This document shows, one piece after another, positions 1 to 8,701 of a stretch of 23,781 nucleotides of DNA (position 1 is the first letter of the stretch; every line of letters starts with the position of its first letter). Location of the stretch: assembly GCA_030844565.1 (NCBI GenBank), contig JAUUNK010000063.1, positions 1 through 23,781 of the forward strand, written 5' to 3'. This DNA is from Bacteroides ovatus (GTDB taxonomy: Bacteria; Bacteroidota; Bacteroidia; Bacteroidales; Bacteroidaceae). A program made the translations under genes and the position numbers. The notes beneath the pieces were generated by a model. It had not been told where the DNA came from, did no database searches, and saw nothing but the letters and a program-made list of their open reading frames with translations.

Positions 1-377
1 TGTTGATGGGTCTGTTGGCAAAGAACGCCATCTTGATTGTAGAGTTCGCCCTCGAACGCCGTAAAATGGGCATGAGCATCACCTGGGCAGCCGTTCTGGG
101 TGCCGGAGCCCGTCTTCGTCCTATCTTGATGACTTCGCTCGCTATGGTAGTCGGTTTGATTCCGTTAATGCTGGCAATGGGTGTAGGTGCCAATGGTAAC
201 CGTGCGTTAGGTACGGCTGCAGTAGGTGGTATGTTCATCGGTATGATTTGCCAGATATTTGTCGTACCCGCCCTCTTCGTTATCTTCCAGTATTTACAAG
301 AGAAGATTAAACCGATGGAATGGGAAGATATCGACAATACAGATGCCGAAACAGAGATTGAACAATACGCTAATTAA
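1..377 (+). CDS. RND multidrug efflux transporter, C-terminal end (partial)
   Basis: This is the last ~125 residues of an inner-membrane RND pump of the AcrB/MexB (HAE1) type, which drives drug export with the proton gradient. The gene begins before the window; the reading frame is open from base 1, so the TTG at 3-5 is not a start. The sequence shows the family's conserved end: GLLAKNAILIVEFA, then GARLRPILMTSLAM, a membrane helix (VVGLIPLMLAMGVG), and a last helix (GGMFIGMICQIFVVPALFVI). The tail is acidic and presumably cytoplasmic. The TAA stop shares its final A with the ATG of the next gene, so pump and channel are translationally coupled. A periplasmic adaptor gene is expected upstream, outside the window. 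Family is certain; substrate cannot be told. Confidence 0.95.
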   Translation, partial: LMGLLAKNAILIVEFALERRKMGMSITWAAVLGAGARLRPILMTSLAMVVGLIPLMLAMGVGANGNRALGTAAVGGMFIGMICQIFVVPALFVIFQYLQEKIKPMEWEDIDNTDAETEIEQYAN

Positions 378-1774
378 TGATACTCGATATGAAGAAACAA
401 ATATTATATCTGATGTGTGCAACTGCTCTTTTGAGCAGCTGCCACATCTATAAATCTTATGACAGGCCCGAAGACATCACGACTGCCGGACTGTATCGCG
501 ACCCGGTAGCGGAGAATGATACACTTGTTTCGGATACCGCCAATTTCGGTAACTTGCCGTGGAAAGAGGTCTTCACCGATCCACAGCTCCAGGCACTGAT
601 TGAAAAGGCCTTGGTACAAAATACTGATTTACAAACAGCAGCCTTGCAAGTGAAAGAGGCACAGGCAGCCCTCATGTCGGCACGCTTGGCTTATGCTCCT
701 TCGTTAGGGCTCTCTCCTCAAGGAACTATCAGCAGCTTTGACCATAGCGCTGCCACCAAGACTTACTCCCTACCGGTGACTGCCAGTTGGGAAATAGACC
801 TGTTCGGCAAACTGCTTAACTCCAAACGCAATGCTCAAGTAACGCTCAAACAGATAAAGGCTTATCGACAGGCAGTGCAAACACAAGTGATTGCCAATGT
901 GGCAAATATGTATTACACCTTACTGATGCTCGATGACCAGCTGGACATTACCCAAAGAACAGCGGAAATATTGAAACGCAATGTGGAAACGATGGAGATG
1001 TTGAAAGAAGGAGCGCTATACAATATCAATGGAGCCGGCATCGAACAAAGCAGGGCTGTCTATGCACAAGTGCTCGCTTCTATTCCTGAAATAGAGCAAG
1101 GTATCCGTGAAACGGAAAATGCACTTTCCACTTTCTTGGGAGAAGTCCCCCACGCTATCCAACGAAGCACGCTCGACGCGCAAAGATTGCCTTCTGACTT
1201 CTCGGTGGGAATTCCTCTTCAGTTGCTGTCCAACCGCCCGGATGTAAGAGCTGCAGAAATGGCATTAGCTAGTACTTATTATAATACTAACTCCGCTCGT
1301 GCTGCTTTCTATCCGCAAATTACCTTGAACGGTTCTGTCGGATGGACTAACAGTGCAGGAAACAGTATCATTAACCCGGGAAAACTCCTGGCATCCGTAC
1401 TAGGTTCATTAACTCAACCGTTATTCTACCGTGGCACTAACATCGCCCGCCTGAAGATTGCTAAAGCGCAGCAGGAAGAAGCCAAACTCGCTTTTCAGCA
1501 AACCTTGCTAAATGCCGGAAACGAAGTAAGCAATGCGCTGAGCCTGTATGAGAACACCAACCGCAAAGTGGTTTCCCGCGAGATACAAGTAGAATCTGCA
1601 AAGAAAGCATCAGAGTACACCAAAGACTTGTTTAATCTGGGCAATTCCACCTATCTGGAAGTGTTGTCTGCCGAGCAATCTTACCTGACCGCCCAACTGG
1701 CTCAGGTCAACGACACATTCGACCGACTGCAGGCTATCATCAGCCTCTATCAAGCATTAGGTGGTGGAAGATAA
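377..1774 (+). CDS. Outer-membrane efflux lipoprotein (NodT/OprM type)
   Basis: This is the outer-membrane channel of a tripartite RND pump, a TolC-like trimer forming the exit duct. Its 465 residues match the usual OprM/NodT length. The N-terminus has a lipoprotein signal with lipobox LSSC (Cys 22 from the first ATG), so the mature protein would be lipid-anchored. Two outer-membrane efflux repeats follow, with typical phrases: LPWKEVFTDPQLQALI, WEIDLFGKL, LLSNRPDVRAAE and AAFYPQITLNGSVGW. The ATG at 377 overlaps the pump's stop codon (TAATG). A second in-frame ATG at 389 gives a more standard lipoprotein start (MKKQILYL), and the start could be either. The 37-bp gap to the next gene leaves cotranscription possible. 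Confidence 0.93.
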   Translation: MILDMKKQILYLMCATALLSSCHIYKSYDRPEDITTAGLYRDPVAENDTLVSDTANFGNLPWKEVFTDPQLQALIEKALVQNTDLQTAALQVKEAQAALMSARLAYAPSLGLSPQGTISSFDHSAATKTYSLPVTASWEIDLFGKLLNSKRNAQVTLKQIKAYRQAVQTQVIANVANMYYTLLMLDDQLDITQRTAEILKRNVETMEMLKEGALYNINGAGIEQSRAVYAQVLASIPEIEQGIRETENALSTFLGEVPHAIQRSTLDAQRLPSDFSVGIPLQLLSNRPDVRAAEMALASTYYNTNSARAAFYPQITLNGSVGWTNSAGNSIINPGKLLASVLGSLTQPLFYRGTNIARLKIAKAQQEEAKLAFQQTLLNAGNEVSNALSLYENTNRKVVSREIQVESAKKASEYTKDLFNLGNSTYLEVLSAEQSYLTAQLAQVNDTFDRLQAIISLYQALGGGR

Positions 1775-1811
1775 ATAAAAGCGTATTGTCAATCTTTAAA
1801 TCGTAAATAGT

Positions 1812-2582
1812 ATGATTAGTCCGTTAGCTTACGTAGACCCTGAAGCAAAATTAGGCAAAAACGTGACCGTGCAGCCTTTTGCCTATATCGAGAAAGATGT
1901 GGAGATCGGGGACGACTGCGTTATTATGTCTTACGCGAGCGTGCTGCAAGGCACTCGCATGGGTAAAGGAAACAAAGTACATCAGAATGCCGTACTGGGA
2001 GCAGAACCTCAGGATTTCCACTACAAAGGAGAAGACAGCAACCTGATTATCGGAGATAATAATCACATCCGTGAGAACGTTGTTATCAGCCGTGCCACTT
2101 TCAGCGGAAACGCTACCCGCATCGGAAACGAAAACTTTCTGATGGATAAAGTGCACTTGTGCCACGACGTACAAATCGGCAACCATTGCGTAATAGGAAT
2201 AGGAAGTACCGTAGCTGGAGAATGTACATTGGACAACTGTGTCATTCTGAGCGGCAATGTTACTCTCCACCAATATTGCCACGTAGGTAGTTGGACACTT
2301 ATCCAGAGTGGATGCCGCATTTCGAAAGATGTACCTCCTTACGTCATTATGTCAGGTAATCCCGTGGCCTATCACGGAGTGAATGCAGTGGTTCTTTCTC
2401 AGCACAAGCAGACTACAGAGAGAGTACTGCGTCATATCGTCAATGCGTACCGCTTGATTTACCAAGGCAATTTCAGTGTAGAAGATGCCATACAAAAGAT
2501 AATAGATCAAGTTCCCATGAGCGAAGAGATACAAAACATTGTAGACTTTATCCGTAATTCTAAACGCGGAATCGTGAAATAA
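1812..2582 (+). CDS. LpxA-like acyl-ACP--UDP-GlcNAc O-acyltransferase, divergent paralogue
   Basis: This 256-residue left-handed beta-helix protein aligns end to end with LpxA, which transfers a hydroxyacyl chain from acyl-carrier protein to UDP-GlcNAc in the first step of lipid A synthesis. Hexapeptide repeats fill residues 1-185, and a helical tail ends in NSKRGIVK, like the E. coli end. The catalytic His (E. coli H125) is H118 in LCHD; H122 and H160 equivalents are H115 and H153. Several usual substrate contacts differ: HRGT becomes SRAT (S93), K76 becomes H70, H144 becomes E137, and the KRRG motif is absent. It follows efflux genes, not lpxD/lpxC as is usual for the housekeeping copy. I infer a second, specialised sugar-nucleotide acyltransferase; an ordinary LpxA remains possible, so no symbol is assigned. 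Confidence 0.85.
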   Translation: MISPLAYVDPEAKLGKNVTVQPFAYIEKDVEIGDDCVIMSYASVLQGTRMGKGNKVHQNAVLGAEPQDFHYKGEDSNLIIGDNNHIRENVVISRATFSGNATRIGNENFLMDKVHLCHDVQIGNHCVIGIGSTVAGECTLDNCVILSGNVTLHQYCHVGSWTLIQSGCRISKDVPPYVIMSGNPVAYHGVNAVVLSQHKQTTERVLRHIVNAYRLIYQGNFSVEDAIQKIIDQVPMSEEIQNIVDFIRNSKRGIVK

Positions 2583-2614
2583 GGAAGTAGAAGAAAGAGA
2601 AAGTAAAGAACATA

Positions 2615-2686
2615 AAAAGGAGGTAGAGGAGAAAGGGAATTCAACTAAAAAGCTGATAATTCCCAATAACTCCCCTACCTCCTTTT
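2615..2686. terminator. Long composite hairpin, probable bidirectional terminator
   Basis: It lies between two genes that converge (stops at 2582 plus and 2720 minus). The outer stem is 12 perfect base pairs, AAAAGGAGGTAG at 2615-2626 with its complement at 2675-2686. After one mismatch come 4 more pairs (2628-2631 with 2670-2673), an internal loop, then 7 pairs (2635-2641 with 2658-2664) closing a 16-nt loop. The outer stem ends in A-tract/T-tract, so it can work on both strands. Confidence 0.8.
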
Positions 2687-2719
2687 ATTTTGATTATTTT
2701 GATTATTCTTCCTCCCTTC

Positions 2720-3361
2720 TTACTCGAACTCGAGTGTACCGAAAAAATCGGGACGATGGAAATCAGGTTGTTCTATCTGAATCGGGTTCCACGAAAGGAA
2801 ATGTGGTGTTTGTAGTTCGTCTCCACATTTATAGAAGTTTGCTTTTATCGTCTTTCCGTCCAGCGATTCGATTTGATGCTTAAAGAAGACAGTATAAGGG
2901 ATAATAAGAGCCACTTCCCAGTCTGTTTCTTCCTTGCGTTCCTCAAAAGGTTCGCGCCCTAAGCTCGACCACCTTTGTATTTCGGCTATCACTTCCTTAG
3001 GAGCATGTTCGCGTCCGTTGCGTGCAGGCCCCGCTCCTATCAGAATCGTCCCGATACAATTACATTCTATATTATAGTATATTCCATCCCCTGCAGGAAT
3101 AGAAAAGAATTCCACACATGAATCAGTCCAGACGGAACCGTTGTCTTCACCATACCTGGCACGCACGCTGGCTTCCCTCACTTTATAATGCAAAAGGACG
3201 GCAGACTCCGTATGGGCAATCCTGAACGACACTTTAGGCTTGTAAGGATAGGCTTCCCAGTTCACCTGGTCTATGGGCTGGAAATCGATCTTTTCTTCAT
3301 CCAGCAGTCGGGGGAGAGCGTTTGCCTCCACATTTGCTACACTGATTTTCTTAACTTTCAT
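2720..3361 (-). CDS. CBM9-like carbohydrate-binding domain protein
   Basis: This 213-residue protein consists of one beta-sandwich domain of the family-9 carbohydrate-binding type seen as a small stand-alone protein in Bacteroidales. Recognisable phrases are VWTDSCVEFF, YYNIECNCIGT, W-rich mid-region and the end FLSWNPI...PDFHRPDFFGTLEFE. No signal peptide or membrane segment is visible, so it is probably cytoplasmic, which is unusual for a glycan-binding fold. The frame stays open to 3466, but I chose the ATG at 3361 because a good -7 box (3384-3391) lies inside the longer version and the extra 35 residues look like translated promoter. It diverges from the hybrid regulator gene; whether they share a substrate is not known. 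Ligand unknown. Confidence 0.8.
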   Translation of the reverse strand: MKVKKISVANVEANALPRLLDEEKIDFQPIDQVNWEAYPYKPKVSFRIAHTESAVLLHYKVREASVRARYGEDNGSVWTDSCVEFFSIPAGDGIYYNIECNCIGTILIGAGPARNGREHAPKEVIAEIQRWSSLGREPFEERKEETDWEVALIIPYTVFFKHQIESLDGKTIKANFYKCGDELQTPHFLSWNPIQIEQPDFHRPDFFGTLEFE

Positions 3362-3383
3362 ATTTATTTCATTTGAACGAATA

Positions 3384-3391
3384 CAAATGTA
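3384..3391 (-). promoter_or_regulatory. -7 box of the CBM9-like gene
   Basis: On the minus strand it reads TACATTTG, an exact match to the Bacteroides -7 consensus TAnnTTTG, 23 bp upstream of the ATG at 3361. No clear -33 TTTG is seen. It supports the shorter start of this gene. Confidence 0.5.
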
Positions 3392-3435
3392 GTTACTTTC
3401 TTTTAATAAGCTTACTGAAAATGAAAGAAATTCGA

Positions 3436-3443
3436 TATATTTG
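3436..3443 (+). promoter_or_regulatory. -7 box of the hybrid two-component regulator
   Basis: TATATTTG matches the TAnnTTTG consensus exactly and sits 31 bp before the GTG start at 3475. No canonical -33 element is visible at the usual distance, so the promoter may be weak. Confidence 0.5.
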
Positions 3444-3474
3444 TACTTCACATTATCGTAAATCAACTATATAA

Positions 3475-6400
3475 GTGAGAAAAGACATTCTTTTATTCCT
3501 ACTCCTTCTTTTTACATCTGCTTCACGCACGTCGGGACAGAACATTACCTTCCGCCATTTGACTACCGATGACGGGCTTTCCCAGTTTTCGGTCAATAGC
3601 ATGTATATTGACGAACAAGGCATTGTATGGATTGGAACCAGAGAAGGACTTAACCGTTACAACGGTAACGATATTAAAACATTCAAGCTCAAAAAGAACG
3701 ACCCTAACAGTCTGTTCAGTAACACGGTGCTCTGCATCACAGGCAACCGCAATGGAAAAGTATACCTGCTCTGTACAGGCGGCATTGCCGAATTCGACCT
3801 CACTAACCAAAGATTTAAAACACTGCTTGCCGAAGACGCCTCCACCCTTCACTACAAAGACCGGCTATATATGGCACAGAAGAATGCAGTCTACATTTAT
3901 GACGATGCAACCCAGCATTTTAGCCTCCACTACCGATTAAAGGAAGAAGACGTTAACCTGTCGTGCCTCCACGTAGATGAAAAAGGTAACCTGTGGATGG
4001 GCACTACAAACCGGGGAGTCTATAAGCTACATTCCGACCAAACCCTCTCCCACCCGATAGAAAGAGGAAACATTACCAGCATTTACGAAGATTCTTCCCA
4101 GGAACTATGGATAGGTAGCTGGGAAGAAGGCGTATATAACATCCATCCCGACGGAACACTGGCCAACCACCGGCATTCTACTCATGGCGGCAACAGTCTT
4201 TCCTCCAATTTCGTGAGAGCTTGCTGCGAAGATAATGCAGGCAACATCTGGATGGGTACTTTCAACGGGCTGAACCGCTACAACAAAGAGAATGGCAATT
4301 TCGATTTCTACACTTCCACTGATGACCCTGAAAGCCTTTCGCACCCTTCCATCTGGTGCATTGTGAAGGACAGCCAAGGCACACTGTGGATGGGGACTTA
4401 CTTTGGCGGAGTGAACTACTTCAACCCGGAGTATGAGATTTATACTCGCTATAAAACGGGAAGCACCGAAAAAGATGGACTCAGTAGCCCTATTGTAGGC
4501 CGCATGACAGAAGATAAAGAGAAAAACCTCTGGATTTGCACCGAAGGAGGAGGAATCACCGTCTACAACCGCCAGCAAGGCACTTACCGCTGGTATCGCC
4601 ACCAAGAAGGAACGAACAGCCTATCCCACAACAACGTGAAAGCCATCTACTACGATGCCGACCACGAACGCATGTGGATAGGTACACATCTTGGCGGACT
4701 GAACAAACTGGATCTGCGCACAGGTCGCTTTACCCACTACCGAAGGAAAACTGGCGACCCGCACTCCTTACCCTCAGACATCATTCGTGACATTACTCCC
4801 TACAAAGACAAACTTATCATCGCCACGCAAAACGGCGTTTGCCTCTTTGAACCGGAAAGTGGGCATTGTGAACCTATGTTCAAAGATACTCCCGAAGGAC
4901 GCGGCATCACTATGGTGGCGGATCTCTACATAGACCAAGACAGTACCCTGTGGATTGCCGCCACAGGAGAAGGCGTATACTCTTATGACTTCGAAACCCG
5001 CAAACTCACCCGCTATCGCCACGACCCCGCACGTCCTCATAGCCTCAGTAATAATAATGTAAACAACATTGCCCAAGACAGTCAAGGTAGCCTATGGTTC
5101 TCCACATCAGGCAGCGGGCTCGACCGCTACCGTCCCGAAACCGGGGACTTTGAGAACTTCGACATGCATACGGACGGGCTTTCAACCGACTGCATTTATG
5201 CTGTCTCCGAATCATCCATTTACAAAGGACAACTGTTGCTCATCACCAACCAGGGCTTCTCCCGGTTCGACTATCCACAACGCAAGTTCTTTAACTACGG
5301 CATGGAGAACGGATTCCCTCTCTCGGCAGTAAATGAGAATGCTTTATATGTTACTCAAGACGGCGAAGTCTTTCTGGGAGGCATTCAAGGAATGATTTCT
5401 TTCAGAGAGAGTAACCTCAACTTCACCCCCAAGCCTTATCATATCTTCTTTTCCCGCCTGTTAGTCAATGGCAAAGAAGTGACGCCGGGCGACGATACAG
5501 GCATACTGGAAAAGTCCATTTGCCACACTCCCGTCCTCAACCTGAAAGCAAACCAGTCGATGTTCAGTATCGAATATGCCACGTCAAACTTCATCCCTGC
5601 CAACCGCGATGAGATATTCTACCGTCTCGAAGGCTTCTCGGATACATGGAACCATACTTATCGGCGCCAGATGGTAATCACCTATACCAACCTCAATCCC
5701 GGAACCTATACGCTAGTATTAAAAGGAGGACACGAAAGAATACCCGAGGTACGCCTGCTCATCCACATTCTGCCACCGTGGTACAAAACATGGTGGGCTT
5801 ATTTCCTCTATACCCTCTTCACTGTGAGTCTCCTATGGTATATTATCCGTAGCTATCATGCGCGCTTCAAATTGCGCGAATCCCTGAAATACGAACAGAA
5901 ACACATTGAAGACATCGAAGCCCTGAACCAGTCTAAACTGCGTTTCTTTACCAACATTTCCCATGAGTTCCGCACTCCGCTTACGCTGATTGTAGGACAA
6001 GTGGAAAGCTTGCTGACAGCACATTCTTTCACCCCCGGCATCTACAGCAAAATATTGGCTATCTATAAAAGCAGCCTTCAACTTCGAGAACTGATTACCG
6101 AACTGCTCGACTTCCGCAAGCAGGAACAGGGACATAAAAAGATAAAGGTGAGCCAACACGACCTTGTCAGTTTCCTATACGAAAACTATCTGCTTTTCGA
6201 GGAATATGCCCGCAGCCGGCAGATTCAATTCGTGTTTGAGAAAGAAGTAGACCATCTCGAAGCATGGTATGACCCCAGAGAAATGCAGAAGGTAATAAAC
6301 AACCTCATCTCCAACTCCCTCAAGCATACACCGACTGAAGGAGCCATCACTTTAAAAGTATCCCAATCGGAAGAAAACGCCGTCATCGAAGTGCGCGACA

Positions 6401-7530
6401 CCGGAAGAGGAATTGCCGCCGAAGAAATAAATAAGATATTCGACCGCTTCTACCAAACGGAACAAATCAACTCATTGAACACAGGAGCCGGCACGGGCAT
6501 CGGGCTGGCACTCACCAAAGGCATCATAGAACTGCACCATGGAACCATCCGCGTGGAAAGCGAGCCGGAAAAAGGCAGTTGCTTCACCGTCACCCTGAAA
6601 CTGGGTAACCGCCATTTCTCACCCGAGCAAATAGTATCCGACGCCGAAACAGTTCAGCAACCCGGGCAGGCTCTTCCTCCAATCCCTCCGCTACCGCAAG
6701 CAGAAACAAAATCTGACCCTACGCCCGCCGAGCAACGCCTGCCAGACGCCACGATGCTGATTGTAGAAGACAATGACTCTATCCGCGAGATGCTCGCCAC
6801 GGTATTCGAGCCGTTCTACCGCATACTTACCGCCCCAGATGGTGAAAAAGGCTGGGAATTGATGCAAAAGGAAATGCCCACTATCGTACTCAGCGACATA
6901 GTGATGCCACGTATGTCCGGCACGGAGCTATGTAAACGGATTAAATCCGACTTCAACACCTGCCACATTCCGGTAGTCCTCCTCACCGCCCGAACTGCCA
7001 TCGAACATACCTTGGAAGGGTTGCGCATCGGTGCGGACGACTATGTGACGAAACCCTTCAACACCCATATCCTCATCACCCGTTGCAACAACCTTGTCAA
7101 TTCCCGCCGCCTGCTCCAAGAGAAGTTCAGCCGACAGCCGCAAGCCTTCGCCCAGATGCTTGCCACCAACCTAATGGATAAGGAAATGCTGGACCGCGCC
7201 ATGCAAATTATCGAAAAGCATCTGGACGACACTGAATTCAATGTCAACACCTTTGCCCGCGAGATGGGGATGGCACGCACCAACCTCTTCACCAAGCTGA
7301 AAGGCGTCACAGGGCAGACTCCCAATGACTTCATCCTGACTATCCGCCTGAAGAAGGGTGCAGTGATGCTGCGCAACAACCCGGAACTGAACATCACAGA
7401 GATTGCCGACCGCATCGGATTCTCCTCTTCCCGATACTTCAGTAAATGCTTCAAGGATGTCTACCATGTGAGTCCGCTTAGCTATCGGAAGGGGAAGGAT
7501 GTAGAAGAGGAAAACGCTTTAGAAGCTTAA
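3475..7530 (+). CDS. Hybrid two-component system regulator (HTCS)
   Basis: This single 1351-residue protein joins sensor and DNA-binding regulator, the class that turns on polysaccharide-utilisation loci in Bacteroides. In order: signal peptide (1-21), a periplasmic sensor of ~13 propeller repeats with (L/I)WIGT-type strands (~25-680), a Y_Y_Y domain (~685-760), a membrane helix (~773-795), HisKA with phospho-acceptor H830 in SHEFRTPL, ATPase with N-box (~942), DTGRGI (975) and GIGLAL (1008), a receiver with D1141 in SDIVMP and K1193, then an AraC-type double helix-turn-helix (~1243-1340). All key residues are present, so it should be active. The start is GTG: TAA at 3472-3474 directly precedes it and the signal peptide begins at once, so no upstream ATG is possible. 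It ends at its own terminator. Ligand and targets are unknown. Confidence 0.96.
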   Translation: MRKDILLFLLLLFTSASRTSGQNITFRHLTTDDGLSQFSVNSMYIDEQGIVWIGTREGLNRYNGNDIKTFKLKKNDPNSLFSNTVLCITGNRNGKVYLLCTGGIAEFDLTNQRFKTLLAEDASTLHYKDRLYMAQKNAVYIYDDATQHFSLHYRLKEEDVNLSCLHVDEKGNLWMGTTNRGVYKLHSDQTLSHPIERGNITSIYEDSSQELWIGSWEEGVYNIHPDGTLANHRHSTHGGNSLSSNFVRACCEDNAGNIWMGTFNGLNRYNKENGNFDFYTSTDDPESLSHPSIWCIVKDSQGTLWMGTYFGGVNYFNPEYEIYTRYKTGSTEKDGLSSPIVGRMTEDKEKNLWICTEGGGITVYNRQQGTYRWYRHQEGTNSLSHNNVKAIYYDADHERMWIGTHLGGLNKLDLRTGRFTHYRRKTGDPHSLPSDIIRDITPYKDKLIIATQNGVCLFEPESGHCEPMFKDTPEGRGITMVADLYIDQDSTLWIAATGEGVYSYDFETRKLTRYRHDPARPHSLSNNNVNNIAQDSQGSLWFSTSGSGLDRYRPETGDFENFDMHTDGLSTDCIYAVSESSIYKGQLLLITNQGFSRFDYPQRKFFNYGMENGFPLSAVNENALYVTQDGEVFLGGIQGMISFRESNLNFTPKPYHIFFSRLLVNGKEVTPGDDTGILEKSICHTPVLNLKANQSMFSIEYATSNFIPANRDEIFYRLEGFSDTWNHTYRRQMVITYTNLNPGTYTLVLKGGHERIPEVRLLIHILPPWYKTWWAYFLYTLFTVSLLWYIIRSYHARFKLRESLKYEQKHIEDIEALNQSKLRFFTNISHEFRTPLTLIVGQVESLLTAHSFTPGIYSKILAIYKSSLQLRELITELLDFRKQEQGHKKIKVSQHDLVSFLYENYLLFEEYARSRQIQFVFEKEVDHLEAWYDPREMQKVINNLISNSLKHTPTEGAITLKVSQSEENAVIEVRDTGRGIAAEEINKIFDRFYQTEQINSLNTGAGTGIGLALTKGIIELHHGTIRVESEPEKGSCFTVTLKLGNRHFSPEQIVSDAETVQQPGQALPPIPPLPQAETKSDPTPAEQRLPDATMLIVEDNDSIREMLATVFEPFYRILTAPDGEKGWELMQKEMPTIVLSDIVMPRMSGTELCKRIKSDFNTCHIPVVLLTARTAIEHTLEGLRIGADDYVTKPFNTHILITRCNNLVNSRRLLQEKFSRQPQAFAQMLATNLMDKEMLDRAMQIIEKHLDDTEFNVNTFAREMGMARTNLFTKLKGVTGQTPNDFILTIRLKKGAVMLRNNPELNITEIADRIGFSSSRYFSKCFKDVYHVSPLSYRKGKDVEEENALEA

Positions 7531-7534
7531 ACTA

Positions 7535-7573
7535 AACAAGAAAAGGACGCCCGAGGGATGTCCTTTTCTTGTT
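7535..7573 (+). terminator. Rho-independent terminator after the HTCS gene
   Basis: A perfect 14-bp stem, AACAAGAAAAGGAC at 7535-7548 with its complement at 7560-7573, closes an 11-nt loop. The descending arm is T-rich. It begins 5 bp after the HTCS stop and would separate HTCS transcription from the GH130 gene. The rest of the gap (7574-7640) shows no strong promoter box; TAGGTTAT at 7634-7641 is only an approximate match. Confidence 0.8.
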
Positions 7574-7640
7574 AAAAAGAGTGAACCCCGCAAACAAATC
7601 CACCTCTTTTTGCCTTACAAGTTATTAAACTTGATAGGTT

Positions 7641-8666
7641 ATGTTACATATAAAAAGAGAAGGTGTCTTACTCGAAAAGACATCATTGGAATTTGAAAAC
7701 GACGGAGTACTCAATCCGGCCGTCATAGCAGAAGGAAATGAAGTACACATGTTCTACCGGGCAGTGCAAAAAGGGAACTATTCAACCTTGGGCTACTGTC
7801 GCTTCGATGGTCCCCTCCACCTGGCAGAACGATACGACCATCCCTTCTTCCGCCCCGAACAACCGTATGAATCCCACGGCGTGGAAGACGCCCGAATCGT
7901 AAAGATAGACGGAACGTACTACCTCACTTATACCGCTTACGACGGAGCCAATGCCCTCGGAGCACTCGCCACCTCCACCGACTTGGTGCACTTCGAACGC
8001 AAAGGACTCATCGTTCCCCAGTTTACCTTTGAAAGATTCAAGGAACTCACCGAGCACCTAGGCGAAATAATGGACACTTATTATACTTGGAACGTACGCT
8101 GTTACGAAACAGAAGGACAGAAAAAAACCTTCATCTGGGACAAAAACGTGGTGTTCTTTCCGCGAAAGATAAACGGGAAGTTCTACTTTATGAAACGAGT
8201 GAAGCCACAGATACAGATGGTTTCGGTGGAGTCGCTCGACGACCTGACCGAAGAGTTCTGGGAAGACTACTTCCGCCACTTCACCGACCACATCTTGTTT
8301 ATACCCAAGTTCAACCACGAGACTTGCTACATCGGAGCAGGCTGCCCCCCGGTGGAAACTCCCCAAGGATGGGTCATTATCTACCACAGCGTAGAATGTT
8401 TTCCCGAAGGCAATTCCTACTCCGCCTGCGCAGCCTTGCTCGACCTCGACAACCCGCAGAAAGAACTTGCCCGCCTGCCCTACCCCCTGTTCAGCCCCAA
8501 GATGGACTATGAACTCTCCGGAGTGGTGGACGACGTGTGCTTTCCTACAGGAATCGTGCAGCAAGACAACACTCTTTACATCTATTATGGAGCAGCAGAC
8601 GAACGCATCGCCTGCGTCTCCGTCGGCCTGAATGAACTGGTGAAAGAATTAATGAAATATAAATAA
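7641..8666 (+). CDS. GH130 family glycoside phosphorylase/hydrolase
   Basis: This 341-residue five-bladed propeller enzyme belongs to glycoside hydrolase family 130, whose known members cleave beta-mannosides, most by phosphorolysis to give mannose-1-phosphate. Family landmarks in order: NPAVI (25-29), FYRAV, GVEDARI (80-86) with the presumed catalytic acid D83, KNVVFFPRKINGKFY, CYIGAGCPP, WVIIYHSVE, a LLDLDNP stretch, and VCFPTGIVQ...LYIYYGAADE. No signal peptide is present, so it should be cytoplasmic, as expected for a phosphorylase. The common LHRP motif appears as MKRVKP, so whether it is phosphorylase or hydrolase is not settled here. The GT4 gene follows after 35 bp, and the two probably form one transcript acting on the same glycoside (inference). 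Confidence 0.9.
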   Translation: MLHIKREGVLLEKTSLEFENDGVLNPAVIAEGNEVHMFYRAVQKGNYSTLGYCRFDGPLHLAERYDHPFFRPEQPYESHGVEDARIVKIDGTYYLTYTAYDGANALGALATSTDLVHFERKGLIVPQFTFERFKELTEHLGEIMDTYYTWNVRCYETEGQKKTFIWDKNVVFFPRKINGKFYFMKRVKPQIQMVSVESLDDLTEEFWEDYFRHFTDHILFIPKFNHETCYIGAGCPPVETPQGWVIIYHSVECFPEGNSYSACAALLDLDNPQKELARLPYPLFSPKMDYELSGVVDDVCFPTGIVQQDNTLYIYYGAADERIACVSVGLNELVKELMKYK

Positions 8667-8701
8667 CCTTCGGCTTACGAAAGCCCAACGAAAGAAACTC
8701 A

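Noticed and set aside
3362..3466. N-terminal extension of the CBM9-like protein
   Set aside because: The extra frame contains a -7 box 23 bp before the ATG at 3361 and reads like translated promoter sequence.
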